Notes: a model not told the origin generated them from the letters alone. Shown: positions 7,904 to 18,418, numbered from the stretch's first letter. The stretch is DNA of 64,000 bases from Pseudomonadota bacterium (GCA_023423695.1 JAFAFA010000032.1:62001-126000), one strand, 5' to 3'. A program made the numbers and translations.

Positions 7904-8881
7904 TCACGCCGCCAACGTCCGCGCCAGCGTATCGCCATCGACGTTTCGGCCACTCAACACCGCCACCGTCCGTCCGGTTCTCCCCAGCCGGCCGCTCAAC
8001 ACCGCCGCGACGCCGGCGGCGCCCGCCCCTTCGGCCACCACGCCGAAGGAGCCGTGCAGGGCGCGCATCGCGGCGGCGATCTCCGCCTCCTCCACCTCGA
8101 CCACGCGGTCGACCAGCGTGTCGACGATGGCCTGGGGCAGCTTGCCCAGCGCATGGACGTTGATGCCGTCGGCCAAGGTCGGGCCGCCGCGCCGGGCCAG
8201 CCTCACGCCGATGACCCGCACGCGCGGACGCTGTGCCTTCACCGCGGCGGCGACACCGGCAAGCAGCCCGCCGCCGCCGACGGGAACCACGACCGTGTCC
8301 ACATCCGGGCGGTCGGCGAGGATCTCCAGGCCGACGGTGCCCTGGCCGGCGATCACGTCGGGATCGTCATAGGGGTGGAGAAAGGTCAGCCGCCGCTCCG
8401 TCGCCAATTCCAGTGCCTTGCCCTTGGCCTCGCCCACCGTGGCGCCGTGCAGAACCACCTCGGCCCCGAGGGCGGCGGTCCGCTCCACCTTGCAGCGGGG
8501 CGCCGTCTCCGGCATCACGATGGTGGCCTTCACCCCCAGCCGGGCGGCGTGCAGAGCCACGCCCTGTGCGTGGTTGCCGGCCGACATCGCCACCACGCCG
8601 CCGGCCCGCTCCGGCGCGGTCAGCCGCAGCAGGCGGTTCAGCGCGCCACGCTCCTTGAAGGCCCCGGTGGCCTGGAAGACCTCCGCCTTCAGCCAAAGGT
8701 CCCGGCCCAGGGCCGAGGCATGGAGCAGGGGCGTGCGGATGATCTGGCCGGACAACCGCCGGGCTGCGTCGGTCACCGCCGACAGCGGCAGCCAGGCCGG
8801 CAGCTCGGCTTCAAAAGCGGCGGTATGGACGGGCGTGCAGACGGACAGAGTGCGCGCGGCATCGGCATGCGCGGTGAGCAT
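7904..8881 (-). CDS. PLP-dependent threonine/serine dehydratase
   Basis: Fold-type II PLP enzyme of 325 residues. The Schiff-base lysine is Lys76 in GAFKERGA. The substrate loop is SAGNHAQG, and the glycine loop that holds the PLP phosphate is VPVGGGGLLAG. The family deaminates L-threonine or L-serine to 2-oxobutyrate or pyruvate, or racemises related amino acids. There is no C-terminal ACT-like regulatory domain, so it resembles the short catabolic or promiscuous type rather than biosynthetic IlvA. The ATG at 8881 has GAGG 9 bases upstream and gives family length; the frame is open to 8995 but that extension is not similar to family members. Confidence 0.87.
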   Translation of the reverse strand: MLTAHADAARTLSVCTPVHTAAFEAELPAWLPLSAVTDAARRLSGQIIRTPLLHASALGRDLWLKAEVFQATGAFKERGALNRLLRLTAPERAGGVVAMSAGNHAQGVALHAARLGVKATIVMPETAPRCKVERTAALGAEVVLHGATVGEAKGKALELATERRLTFLHPYDDPDVIAGQGTVGLEILADRPDVDTVVVPVGGGGLLAGVAAAVKAQRPRVRVIGVRLARRGGPTLADGINVHALGKLPQAIVDTLVDRVVEVEEAEIAAAMRALHGSFGVVAEGAGAAGVAAVLSGRLGRTGRTVAVLSGRNVDGDTLARTLAA

Positions 8882-9262
8882 CGCGAAAATCCTCGACGAA
8901 CGAATTTTGGGTAGGACGGGCTTGACCCGGACCGCCTCAGCGGACCGGGTGAATAATTCGCGCCGAGCCACACATTCGCTCGCCGAGACGGACACCGGAC
9001 TGCGGCGCCGCGACAGCGGTCAGACGGTAGGACTTGTCATGAACCGGATTGAGGGTTCCGGGAACCACAGGGTGCAGCGACACGCCACACACTCCACACG
9101 ACCAGTGAACACGAATACGGCAACTCTCCGACGCTCTCAGAGCGCCGGGCCGGTAATTCGCATTCGCATGGTGGCGGAGATGTTCATAAGATCTGAATAC
9201 CTGCTGCCGCGGCGCCGGTCAAGCCGTGATCGAGCAAAATGTCGCAGTCTGCTCCGACGGCG
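8882..9262. other. Intergenic region, no gene seen
   Basis: The 381 bases between the dehydratase start and the 3' end of the GGDEF gene hold no convincing ORF. The only structure noticed is an interrupted dyad, CCCGGACCGC/GCGGACCGGG (8930-8953), which in the dehydratase transcript would form a hairpin about 50 bases before the start codon. Without a T tract or a competing hairpin it is not called an attenuator. Confidence 0.5.
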
Positions 9263-10711
9263 TCAGTTCAGCTCGACCCGGTTCCGTCCCAGCGCCTTGG
9301 CACGGTAGAGCGCGTGGTCGGCGCGGCCCAACACGCTTTCCACCGTATCGACGAGCGGACGGACTTCCGTCAGGCCGAAACTGCCGGTCAATTGGAACCC
9401 TCGGCCGTCCGGCAACGGGATCGCCAATGCCGCAAGACCGCTCCGCAGCCGTTCCGCGATCACGGCACCATCGTTCCGACCGGTATCCGTCAGCAGGATC
9501 GCGAACTCCTCGCCGCCGATGCGGCCGATCTGGTCGGTCGCACGCAGATGGCGGCGAATCTCCTCCACCACGCTGCGGATGGCGGCATCGCCGGCGGCAT
9601 GGCCCAGTTCGTCGTTGATCCGCTTGAAATGGTCGATGTCGAGCATGACGACGCAGGCCGGTTCGACACCGGGCCTGGGTTCGGCACCAACCTTTCCGGC
9701 CAGCAGCCGGTCCAGCAGGTCCAGGATATGGCGGCGGTTGTGGGCGCCGGACAGCGGATCGGTGGTGGCCAGACGGTGCAGTTCATGCTCCATCCGCCGG
9801 CGTTCCGTAATGTCGGTGGCGATGCCGATCAGACCGGTAGGCGCACCGTCCCCCCCGGCCAGCGGGCGCTTCACCACCAGCAATTCGCGCGGAGCCCCAT
9901 CCGGTCCCACCACGCTGGTTTCGAAGGAATAGGCCTCCGTGCCGGTGCCCGTCCGCCCATACCCGCCGATGGTCCATTCGATCTCCTCGGCGGCATCGGG
10001 AAACAGGTCGCGGAAGGCCCGGTTGCACAGGGTGCAGCGGCCGGCGGCGTCCCGGTACCAGACCGGGCTCGGCATCATCTCCACCAGATTCTCGATGAAG
10101 CGGCGCTGCTCGTCGGCCAGCGCGGTCTGCCGTTCCAGCTCCGCCGTGCGCTCGGCGACCCGGCGTTCCAGGGAGTGGTTCAGGGTCTCGATGGTGACGA
10201 GGTCGCGCCAGCCGCGCACCGCGCCGATCAGGCTGGTGAACAGCTTCTGCGCGGTCAGCTCGGCCTTGCTCTTGTAGTCGTTGATGTCGTAGGCGACGAT
10301 CACCTCGCGTTCCGGCGCCTGTCCGGGCTGGCCGGTGCGCAGGATGATGCGGATGTGGCGGTTGCCCAGGTCGCGGCGGATGTGATGGACCAGCTGCAGC
10401 CCGGCGTCATGGGTCTCCATCACTACGTCCAGCAGAACCACCGGCAGATCCGTCCGTTCGGCCAGGATTGCCCGTGCCTCCGCCGCGGAAAAGGCGCTGA
10501 CGATGGCGAAGCGGCGGCCTTCGAACTCGAAGTCGTTCAGCAGGATGCGCGTCATCGCGTGCACCTGCTCGTCGTCGTCGACCACCAGGACCGGCCAGGG
10601 AATCGCGCCGACCGACCGCTGTTCCGACGACGTCTCCGCCTGTTCGTCGCCGAACAGCAGGTCGTCGGGAGACATGGCTTCGGACGTGTCTGGTCCAGGA
10701 GAGATTTGCAT
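9263..10711 (-). CDS. Response regulator diguanylate cyclase (REC-PAS-GGDEF)
   Basis: Output protein of 482 residues. A receiver domain (residues ~30-150) begins VLVVDDDEQVHA and has the phospho-acceptor Asp in VVLLDVVME and the conserved Lys in YKSKAEL. A helical linker is followed by a PAS domain (~220-310), then a GGDEF domain whose active loop is GGEEF. An RATD inhibitory site precedes it by five residues, so it should make cyclic di-GMP and be product-inhibited. The ATG at 10711 is chosen over an upstream frame that would run into the binding-protein gene. It lies 11 bases downstream of the periplasmic binding-protein gene and completes an operon with the histidine kinase, its likely phosphodonor. 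Confidence 0.9.
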   Translation of the reverse strand: MQISPGPDTSEAMSPDDLLFGDEQAETSSEQRSVGAIPWPVLVVDDDEQVHAMTRILLNDFEFEGRRFAIVSAFSAAEARAILAERTDLPVVLLDVVMETHDAGLQLVHHIRRDLGNRHIRIILRTGQPGQAPEREVIVAYDINDYKSKAELTAQKLFTSLIGAVRGWRDLVTIETLNHSLERRVAERTAELERQTALADEQRRFIENLVEMMPSPVWYRDAAGRCTLCNRAFRDLFPDAAEEIEWTIGGYGRTGTGTEAYSFETSVVGPDGAPRELLVVKRPLAGGDGAPTGLIGIATDITERRRMEHELHRLATTDPLSGAHNRRHILDLLDRLLAGKVGAEPRPGVEPACVVMLDIDHFKRINDELGHAAGDAAIRSVVEEIRRHLRATDQIGRIGGEEFAILLTDTGRNDGAVIAERLRSGLAALAIPLPDGRGFQLTGSFGLTEVRPLVDTVESVLGRADHALYRAKALGRNRVELN

Positions 10712-10722
10712 GTCCCCGCCGC

Positions 10723-12345
10723 TCACTGGGCTTCTATATCGACGCCTGAGAAATCCTGCTTGAACAGGTTGTTCGTGTAATTCTTCACCTCCTTGCGGTG
10801 AACCACTGCAATGAACGTGTTGGCTATCGGGAACCAAGGCATCTCACGATTGAATATCCGCTGCGCCTTCCGGTAATACGCCGCGCGCTTGTCGATATCG
10901 TTATCCGCTTTCGCTTTGGTGATCTGTTCTTCGAAATCCGGATTGCACCATCTCGCGACATTGGTGCCGCCCGGATGCACGCCGGTGCAGCTCAGCAGGA
11001 AGTACAGGAAGTTGTCGGGATCGCCGTTGTCGCCGGTCCAGCCATAGATCACCATGTCCTGATCGCCCTGCGTCACGCGGCTGCGATAGTTGCCCCAGTT
11101 CTCCGTCTTCAGCGTGACCTTGATCCCGATGCGTTCCAGGTTCTCCCGGATCATTTCGGCGGCGCGCTTTCCGTTGGGCATGTAGGGGCGCGTGACCGGC
11201 GGATACCAGAGATCGAGGGTGAAGCCCTCCGGATATCCTGCTTCGATCAACAGGCTGCGCGCGGCCACTGGATCGAACGGGTGGTCTTCGATGCTGTCGT
11301 CGTAGGACCACATGCCGGGCGGAATCGGGTTCTTTGCCGGCCGCCCTCCATTCTGATAGACGGCATCGACCAACGTGCGCTTGTCGATCGCCAGAGTGAC
11401 GGCACGCCGCACCCGCACATCGTCGAGCGGCGGCTTCCGGGTGTTGAGCGCCATATAGGCGACATTCTTCCCGTCCTGCTGCTCGATGACCAGATTGGGG
11501 TCTTTTTCGATCTTTCCCAATTCCGCCGGGTTCGGGAAGATCATCACGTGACACTCGCCGGACCGCAGCTTGTTCAGGCGCACGGCGATGTTCGGGGTGA
11601 TCGAGTAGATCAGGTTGTCCAGCGGCTGGCGCCCCTGCCAATAGCCGTCGAACGCCTTGTAGCGGATGGCGAGATCGCGCTGGTACGACACAAGGCGGAA
11701 CGGTCCCGTGCCGATGGGCTCCTCGTCGAACAGGTCCGGCCGCTTCGCTTTCATCAGGACGTCGGCATATTCCGCCGACTGGATCGACAGGAACGGCATG
11801 GCGAGATCGGCCAGGAACGGGGCTTCCGGCCGGTTCAGCGTAATGCGGACCGTGTGATCGTCCAGCTTCTCCACCGACTTCAACAGGGTCGGCAGCCCCA
11901 TGCCGCGGAAGTAATCGTAAGTTGCCGGTCCGACAGCGTGGTAGGGATGATCACTCTTCCATTGCCGCTCGATGGAGAACAGCACGTCATCGGCGTTGAG
12001 CATCCGGCTGGGTGCAAAATGCTCGTTTGAATGAAATTGTACGTTCCGGCGCAAACGGAAATCGTACACCAAGCCGTCGTCGGAGACCGTATAGGATTCG
12101 GCAAGAGCCGGAGTGATGATCTGCGTGCCGCGGCCGAATTCCACCAGATTGTTGAACAGGGGGCTGGCCGCATTCACACTGGTGCCGGAGGTGGAGACTT
12201 GCGCGTTGAAACTCTGCGGATTTCCTTCTGTGCAGTAGACAAGTGACTTGTCGGCCTGTGCAGCGCCGGACGTTCCCGCAAGCACGACGAGAACAGGCAG
12301 CCCCGTCGCAAGCCTCTTCGTGAATGTCTTCGGCAGCAAAGGCAT
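10723..12345 (-). CDS. Periplasmic peptide-type substrate-binding protein (SBP family 5)
   Basis: Exported protein of 540 residues with a signal peptide ending near AAQA-DKS and the DppA/OppA fold: LVYCTEGNPQSFNAQ at the N terminus, YDFRLRRNVQFHS, and YMALNTRKPPLDD before the hinge. Family members bind dipeptides, oligopeptides, nickel or haem for an ABC importer, but no permease or ATPase genes are adjacent. The ATG directly abuts the stop codon of the upstream histidine kinase (TAAATG), implying translational coupling. The downstream gene is a REC-GGDEF regulator. A role as ligand-sensing partner for the kinase is inferred from this context; recruitment by an ABC transporter elsewhere remains possible. 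Confidence 0.88.
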   Translation of the reverse strand: MPLLPKTFTKRLATGLPVLVVLAGTSGAAQADKSLVYCTEGNPQSFNAQVSTSGTSVNAASPLFNNLVEFGRGTQIITPALAESYTVSDDGLVYDFRLRRNVQFHSNEHFAPSRMLNADDVLFSIERQWKSDHPYHAVGPATYDYFRGMGLPTLLKSVEKLDDHTVRITLNRPEAPFLADLAMPFLSIQSAEYADVLMKAKRPDLFDEEPIGTGPFRLVSYQRDLAIRYKAFDGYWQGRQPLDNLIYSITPNIAVRLNKLRSGECHVMIFPNPAELGKIEKDPNLVIEQQDGKNVAYMALNTRKPPLDDVRVRRAVTLAIDKRTLVDAVYQNGGRPAKNPIPPGMWSYDDSIEDHPFDPVAARSLLIEAGYPEGFTLDLWYPPVTRPYMPNGKRAAEMIRENLERIGIKVTLKTENWGNYRSRVTQGDQDMVIYGWTGDNGDPDNFLYFLLSCTGVHPGGTNVARWCNPDFEEQITKAKADNDIDKRAAYYRKAQRIFNREMPWFPIANTFIAVVHRKEVKNYTNNLFKQDFSGVDIEAQ

Positions 12346-15021
12346 TTACTGCTCCTGCACGGGTTGCGCTTCCATCGCAAGGGCGACGTTATCAGTAGCA
12401 AGTCGTCGTGGGAAGCGAATGGTGAAGCGTACGCCCTGGCCGGGGCGGCTCTCCACCGCAACCTTTCCACCCAGCCTATTCGCCACAAGATTGTAGACGA
12501 TGTGCAGCCCGAGCCCGGTGCTGCCGGTTCCGCGACGGGTGGTGAAGAACGGATCGAACACCCGTCCGAGATGGGCCGGCGGAATGCCATTGCCGTCGTC
12601 GGTATAGACCAGTTCCACCAGATCGGGGCTCGGCGCGCAGGCAGCGATCAGAAGGTGCCCCTGCCGTCCGTCCTGATAGCCGTGGATGAGGGAGTTCATC
12701 ACGAGATTGGTCAGGACCTGCGCCAGGGCGCCGGGATAGCCGTCGATCTCGATGCCATCGGCGCACTCCACCCGCAGGCTGTGCCCCGCGCGGCGCCAGG
12801 ACGGGCTGAGACTGGTCGCCAGATCCTCCAGATAGGGCCTCAAGGCGAAGCGCCGCCCTTCGCCGCTGGTCTGGTCGGCGGCGACCTGCTTGAAGCTCTG
12901 CACCAGCTCACCGGCCTGACGCAGGTTCAGCACCATAAGCCGTGCCAGTTCCTCCCCCGTCTCCTGGAAATCGGCGAAGTCGCTGCGGCGCAGGTTTCCC
13001 TCCTGGGCCAGGCGCCCGATCGATTCCAGCCGGTCCTGCAGATGGGTGGCCCCCATCAGGGCATTGCCGAGCGGCGTGTTGATCTCGTGCGCCACGCCGG
13101 CGACCAGGGCGCCGAGAGAGGCCATCTTCTCCGCCTGGATCAGATCGGCCTGGGTGCGGCGCAGGTCCTCCAGCGCGCGGTCGGCGCGCTCCTTCGCCTC
13201 GCGGGCCGCCAGTTCCCGCAGGCCGATCTCGCGGATGAAGAAGGCGGCGGCGCGCGCCATCGCGCCGAACTCGTCCTGACGGCGGGTGCCGTCGATCGGG
13301 CCGGCCAGCGGATCCTCGGCCAGCCGGGTCATCTGCCGCTGCAGCCGCAGGACCGGCCGGCTGATGGACCGTGCGACCACGACCGCCGCACCGCCGCCCA
13401 GCAGCAGGCCGATGGTCGCTCCGATGATCAGGATGCGGGTCAGCAGATCGCCGATGCGCGCCGCTTCGTCGCGGAAGGTCTCGTCCAGTTGCCGGGCGGT
13501 CTCCACCAGGGCACCGGCGTCGCGATCCATGGTGATCAGCAGCTGGTTCAGCCGGCGCAGGCCCTCGGCGGTCCGGCGGAGGCTGTCGCGCCAGCTGCGG
13601 ATGGCCGACAGCACCTCGTCCTGCAGCAGCGGCGACATGGGAAGCCCGCGGACGGATTCCAGCAACGTACCGGCATCGTCGACGATGCGGTCGGCTTCCT
13701 CCGCGTCGCGCACCGCTACGGCGTCGGCCGCCCGCCGTCCCAGGCGCAAGGCAACGATGGCGACATTCTGGGTTTCCTGCTCCGTATCGTTGGCCTGGAT
13801 GGCATAGGCGATCAGCTGCACCACCTCTTCCTGGAGCGCGGTGTATCCGGTTGCCTTCACCATCAGGATCCGGGCGGTCAGCGCCTCGATGGCGGATGCG
13901 GCTTCGGCGCTGGCATGCTGCGCATCGGCAAGCCTCCGCTGCGCGGCGGTGGAGCGCGCCTGGATCTGGTGCAACCCGTCCAGCGCCGGGCGGACAGAGG
14001 GCAGGAGGGTGGACAGGAAAGTGACGTCGGGCTGCTTGTCCAGGGTGCCGGTCAGGACCAGCGCCCGTACGAGCGGCAGGGTCCGGATGACCTGCTCAGC
14101 CAGCATCCGCTCCCCCAGGCTGCCGCCCGGGATATCGTCATCGTCAAGACCGGCCGCCTCCTGGACCGCCGCTTCGAACCGGTTCAGCGCCGCGTCGCGC
14201 TCCGTCCGCGTCTCGTGCAGCGCCTGCACGGCGGACTGCAGGTTGGCGACCGCCGCGGCATAGCGGCCGGCGGTTTCCGTCGCCGGATAGCGGCTGGCCA
14301 ACGGATCGGTGCGGCGCAGCGCCGCCTGGAGTCGGGCGGCGGTGGCCGTCAGCTTGTCGGTGGCGATGCGGAAATCCGCTGCGGCCAGCGGCCTCCCGGT
14401 ACCGAAGACTCCGGCTCCGAACGCCAGTGCCGCGACATGCTGCGCCTCCGCCCGTTGCAGGGCCAGCATCGCCTCGCGCAGGTCATGGGCCCCGTCGACC
14501 ACGTCGCGGCTGTCGCGCAGGCGCTGGTCCGCTTCCGTCAGCGAGCCGAGCGAATCAACGTTGGCGGCGTGCTGGCGCTTTCGGGCGCGATCGGTCAGCG
14601 TCATCAGACTGGCCGCATGCCGGCCCATATCGGCGACGGCCGCATCATTGGCACCCGTCACCTCGATGAAGGCGCGCATCTGGCCGACATAGCGCTCCAG
14701 CACCGCGGTGGCGCGCTCGACCTCGGGCCGGTGGGCGGCGGCCGATCCCGATGTGTCCAACTGCCGCAGCTCGGCACCCGCCGAGGCCGACAATGCTTCG
14801 AACCGGGCGACACGCCCGGCACGATCGGTGGGAGCGACCTGGAGATAATCGATCCGCGCCGCTGTCGCCGCCAGCACGTCGCGATAGACGGAACCGGCAA
14901 GCACCGCCGCCTCGTAAACCCGTTCGCTGCGGTCCAACAGCAACCCGCCGGTGACGGCGATCACCGCGGCTACCGCCACCGGTACGCCCCCCACAATCGC
15001 GATGCGCGAGCGAATCCTCAT
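12346..15021 (-). CDS. Membrane histidine kinase with large periplasmic sensor region
   Basis: Sensor kinase of 891 residues. The first membrane helix is at ~4-28 and the second at ~528-552, leaving about 500 residues outside that are predominantly alpha-helical and Ala/Arg/Glu-rich, without a recognisable PAS or Cache pattern. Then come HAMP (~553-605), a coiled segment, the dimerisation domain with phospho-acceptor His645 in GVAHEINTPLG, and an ATPase domain with NLVMNSLIHGY, DDGNGIP and STGLGLHIV. There is no receiver or HPt domain, so it should signal directly to the REC-GGDEF protein in the same operon. The TorS-like architecture plus a binding protein suggests sensing through a periplasmic partner. 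The ATG at 15021 immediately precedes helix 1; the longer frame to 15117 is not favoured. Confidence 0.9.
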   Translation of the reverse strand: MRIRSRIAIVGGVPVAVAAVIAVTGGLLLDRSERVYEAAVLAGSVYRDVLAATAARIDYLQVAPTDRAGRVARFEALSASAGAELRQLDTSGSAAAHRPEVERATAVLERYVGQMRAFIEVTGANDAAVADMGRHAASLMTLTDRARKRQHAANVDSLGSLTEADQRLRDSRDVVDGAHDLREAMLALQRAEAQHVAALAFGAGVFGTGRPLAAADFRIATDKLTATAARLQAALRRTDPLASRYPATETAGRYAAAVANLQSAVQALHETRTERDAALNRFEAAVQEAAGLDDDDIPGGSLGERMLAEQVIRTLPLVRALVLTGTLDKQPDVTFLSTLLPSVRPALDGLHQIQARSTAAQRRLADAQHASAEAASAIEALTARILMVKATGYTALQEEVVQLIAYAIQANDTEQETQNVAIVALRLGRRAADAVAVRDAEEADRIVDDAGTLLESVRGLPMSPLLQDEVLSAIRSWRDSLRRTAEGLRRLNQLLITMDRDAGALVETARQLDETFRDEAARIGDLLTRILIIGATIGLLLGGGAAVVVARSISRPVLRLQRQMTRLAEDPLAGPIDGTRRQDEFGAMARAAAFFIREIGLRELAAREAKERADRALEDLRRTQADLIQAEKMASLGALVAGVAHEINTPLGNALMGATHLQDRLESIGRLAQEGNLRRSDFADFQETGEELARLMVLNLRQAGELVQSFKQVAADQTSGEGRRFALRPYLEDLATSLSPSWRRAGHSLRVECADGIEIDGYPGALAQVLTNLVMNSLIHGYQDGRQGHLLIAACAPSPDLVELVYTDDGNGIPPAHLGRVFDPFFTTRRGTGSTGLGLHIVYNLVANRLGGKVAVESRPGQGVRFTIRFPRRLATDNVALAMEAQPVQEQ

Positions 15022-15230
15022 GCGCACCCCGCCGCGGTCATCCGCGCGCAGGCTGTCCCGGCGCAAAACCGGGGTAACGAAGAGGATGACCGGCGGTCCG
15101 CCACGAACGCTCCGCACACAGGATCACTGTGTGCCTTATCAGAGCAACAGGCGGGGGCAAAGGGATAATGACGACTGTACGAAGGCAGTAACGCGGGCGG
15201 GTCGCCATCGCGCCCGCCCGTGGGCCACGA

Positions 15231-15943
<713 letters not shown>

Positions 15944-15947
<4 letters not shown>

Positions 15948-16273
15948 TCCACGGCCTCGATATAGACCTGTACCTGCCCGCCGCAGGCCAGCCCGACTTC
16001 CCAGGCCATTTCGTTGGTGATGCCGAAGGACAGCAGGCGCGGTTCGCCGTCCTCCATCGTCTTGGCGGCCTCGTGCGCCACGGCGCCTTCGATGCAGCCG
16101 CCGGACACGGAGCCGGCCATGGAGCCGCGGTCGTCGACCGCCAACTGGCTGCCGACCGGCCGCGGCGAGGAGCCCCAGGTCGACACGACGGTCGCCAGGG
16201 CCACCCTGCGTCCGGCGGCGCGCCATGCGGCTGCCTGCTCCACGATGTTGTCCGCCATCAGGGTGTCGCTCAT
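15944..16273 (-). CDS. XdhC family protein, N-terminal (CoxI-like) domain
   Basis: Short protein of 109 residues equivalent to the N-terminal XdhC/CoxI domain: RVALATVVSTWGSSPRP, MAGSVSGGCIEGAV and a terminal GGQVQVYIEAVE. The SGGCIEG Cys is the conserved residue thought to contact the cofactor or its sulfur. It overlaps coxE by 4 bases at its start and the second XdhC gene by 4 bases at its end, so translation of the three is coupled. Its likely role is maturation of the Cox large subunit by delivering sulfurated Moco. Confidence 0.87.
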
Positions 16274-17487
16274 CCCGCCGCCTCCTTCAACCAGCGGCGC
16301 AAGCCCGGGCTACGTCGCGGACCGTCGGCCGACAGGGCACCGGCCAGATCCGCGAGGCTGTTCAGGCTGTGGGCCGCACGAAAATCGTCCACATGCGGCA
16401 GCAGCGCCCGGATGCCCGAGGATTTCGGCGCGAAGCCTTCCCAGCGCAACAAAGGATTCAGCCAGACGAGCCGCCGACAGCTTTTGTGCAACCGTTCGGC
16501 CTCTGCCGCAAGCCCTTCCCCTGCATCCCTGTCCAGCCCGTCGGTAATGAGAAGCACCACGGCGCCCTGGCCCAGCACCCGCCGCGCCCAGGTCCGGTTG
16601 AAGGCGTGCAGCGCGGTGCCGATCCGCGTTCCTCCCGACCAGTCGGCGACCGCGCCCGAAACGGCGTCCAGCGCCACGTCGACATCCTTGTGCCGCAGAT
16701 GGCGGGTGATGTTGGTCAGGCGGGTGCCGAAGACGAAGCTGTAGACGCGGTCGCGGTCGTTGGTGACCGCATGCATGAAATGCAGCAGCATCCGAGAATA
16801 GCGGGTCATCGATCCGGAGATGTCGCACAGCACCACCAGCGGCGGCGGCCGGGTGCGGCGGCGCTTGCGGGCAAGGTCCGACAGGTCGCCGCCGGTGCGC
16901 AGCATCCGCCGCAGGGTGGCACGGGGATCGACGCGCGGCCCCATCGGATCGGGGCGGTAGCGCCGGGTGGTGACCTCCGCCAGCGGCAGGGCGAGACGGG
17001 TCAGCAGGCGCTTGGCCTGCGCCATCTCCTCCCCCGTCATCTTCTCGAAATCCTTGTCCTGAAGCCGTTCGGCGGCCGATACGGTGAAGGAGGCGTCCAC
17101 CTCGATCTCCGTCTTTTCCGGCTCCTCCTGTTCGGCGCCGCTGCCGTGCAGTGCCTCGGCGAGGCGCTGGGACATTTCCTGCCGGTCAGGCGGGGTGTCG
17201 GTCCGCACCTTCGGCAGCATCAGCGACATCATCCGCTTCAGGATGTCGGGATTGCGCCAGAAGACGTGGAAGGCCTGATCGAACAGTTCGCTCTGGTCGT
17301 GGCGGTTCACGAAGACGGCATGAAGTGCCCAGTAGAAGTCGGTGCGGTTGGACAGGCCGACCGCCTCCACCGCCTCCACTGCCTGCAGCACCTTGCCCGG
17401 CCCGACCGGCAGGCCGGCGGCGCGCAGCGCGCGGGCGAAATGCATCAGGTTGAGGGTGAGCCGGCCGGCCGGCGCGTCGTCCGTCAT
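16270..17487 (-). CDS. coxE: VWA-domain protein CoxE
   Basis: 405-residue CoxE-family protein with a C-terminal von Willebrand A domain. The MIDAS motif is LCDISGSMTRYS near residue 220 and the second metal segment is in LLITDGLDR. CoxE works with the AAA+ protein CoxD, encoded just upstream, to mature the active-site cluster of CoxL-type enzymes. The ATG at 17487 is 7 bases from the coxD stop, and the 3' end overlaps the small XdhC gene by 4 bases. The N-terminal ~130 residues are acidic and family-typical, without enzyme motifs. Confidence 0.88.
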   Translation of the reverse strand: MTDDAPAGRLTLNLMHFARALRAAGLPVGPGKVLQAVEAVEAVGLSNRTDFYWALHAVFVNRHDQSELFDQAFHVFWRNPDILKRMMSLMLPKVRTDTPPDRQEMSQRLAEALHGSGAEQEEPEKTEIEVDASFTVSAAERLQDKDFEKMTGEEMAQAKRLLTRLALPLAEVTTRRYRPDPMGPRVDPRATLRRMLRTGGDLSDLARKRRRTRPPPLVVLCDISGSMTRYSRMLLHFMHAVTNDRDRVYSFVFGTRLTNITRHLRHKDVDVALDAVSGAVADWSGGTRIGTALHAFNRTWARRVLGQGAVVLLITDGLDRDAGEGLAAEAERLHKSCRRLVWLNPLLRWEGFAPKSSGIRALLPHVDDFRAAHSLNSLADLAGALSADGPRRSPGLRRWLKEAAG

Positions 17488-17494
17488 GGCGGCC

Positions 17495-18418
17495 TCAGCG
17501 CGCGGTGGTGGCGGCCAGTTCGGTCTTGACCTGGGTCAGGATGCGCGCCGCCTCGCTGCCCTGGATACGGGCGATGTCGTCCTGGTATTTCAGCAGCGTT
17601 CCCAGGGTGTCGTTGATGACGGACGGCTCAAGCTCCAACTGGTTCAGTTCGACCAGAGCCTGCGCCCAATCGAGCGTCTCCGCCACGCCCGGCGCCTTGT
17701 AGAGGTCCATGCCGCGCAGGGTCTGGACGAAGCCCACCACCTGGGCGGCCAGCCTTGCGTCGGCCTGCGGCGCCTTGACCGCCAGGATCTCCCGCTCGCG
17801 CGCGGCACCGGGATAATCGACCCAGTGATAGAAGCAGCGCCGCTTCAGCGCGTCGTGAATCTCGCGCGTGCGGTTGGAGGTCAGGATGACGATGGGCGGT
17901 TCCGGTGCATGGACGGTGCCGAATTCCGGGATCGAGACCTGATAGTCGGACAGGATCTCCAGCAGATAGGCCTCGAACGGCTCGTCGGTGCGGTCCAACT
18001 CGTCGATCAGCAGCACCGGCGGTCCGGCGAGGTCCGGCTCCAACGCCTGCAACAGCGGGCGCTTGACCAGGAAGCGTTCGGAGAACAGGTCGGCGGCGAG
18101 CGAGTCGCGGTCCTGCCCGCCCGACGCCTCGGCCAGCCGGATTTCCATCATCTGCCGGGCATAGTTCCACTCATAGACGGCGGACGAGGCGTCCAACCCC
18201 TCATAGCATTGCAGCCGCAGCAGCTTGCGGCCGAGCGTCGCCGACAGGACCTTGGCGATCTCCGTCTTGCCGACGCCGGCCTCGCCCTCCAGGAACAGCG
18301 GACGCTTCAGCTTCAACGCCAGGAACAGCGCGGTCGCCAGCGAGCGGTCCGCGACGTAATTGCCGCGGGTGAGAAGCGCCAGCGTATCGTCGACGGAGGC
18401 GGGGAGGGGGGTGGTCAT
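17495..18418 (-). CDS. coxD: MoxR-family AAA+ ATPase CoxD
   Basis: 307-residue AAA+ ATPase. The Walker A motif is GEAGVGKTE (around residue 45), Walker B is VLLIDELDR, and sensor 1 is VILTSNRTRE. MoxR ATPases partner with VWA proteins to remodel or metallate client enzymes; in Oligotropha, CoxD takes part in building the Mo-Cu site, and in form II clusters an analogous maturation role is assumed. The ATG at 18418 is chosen because the longer frame to 18541 runs into an intergenic repeat and encodes low-complexity Pro/Gly sequence. A 189-base repeat-bearing gap separates it from coxM. Confidence 0.88.
   Translation of the reverse strand: MTTPLPASVDDTLALLTRGNYVADRSLATALFLALKLKRPLFLEGEAGVGKTEIAKVLSATLGRKLLRLQCYEGLDASSAVYEWNYARQMMEIRLAEASGGQDRDSLAADLFSERFLVKRPLLQALEPDLAGPPVLLIDELDRTDEPFEAYLLEILSDYQVSIPEFGTVHAPEPPIVILTSNRTREIHDALKRRCFYHWVDYPGAAREREILAVKAPQADARLAAQVVGFVQTLRGMDLYKAPGVAETLDWAQALVELNQLELEPSVINDTLGTLLKYQDDIARIQGSEAARILTQVKTELAATTAR

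Noticed and set aside
8927..8956. Attenuator or riboswitch in front of the dehydratase
   Set aside because: There is only one imperfect GC hairpin with no T tract or alternative pairing, and no known riboswitch pattern was recognised.
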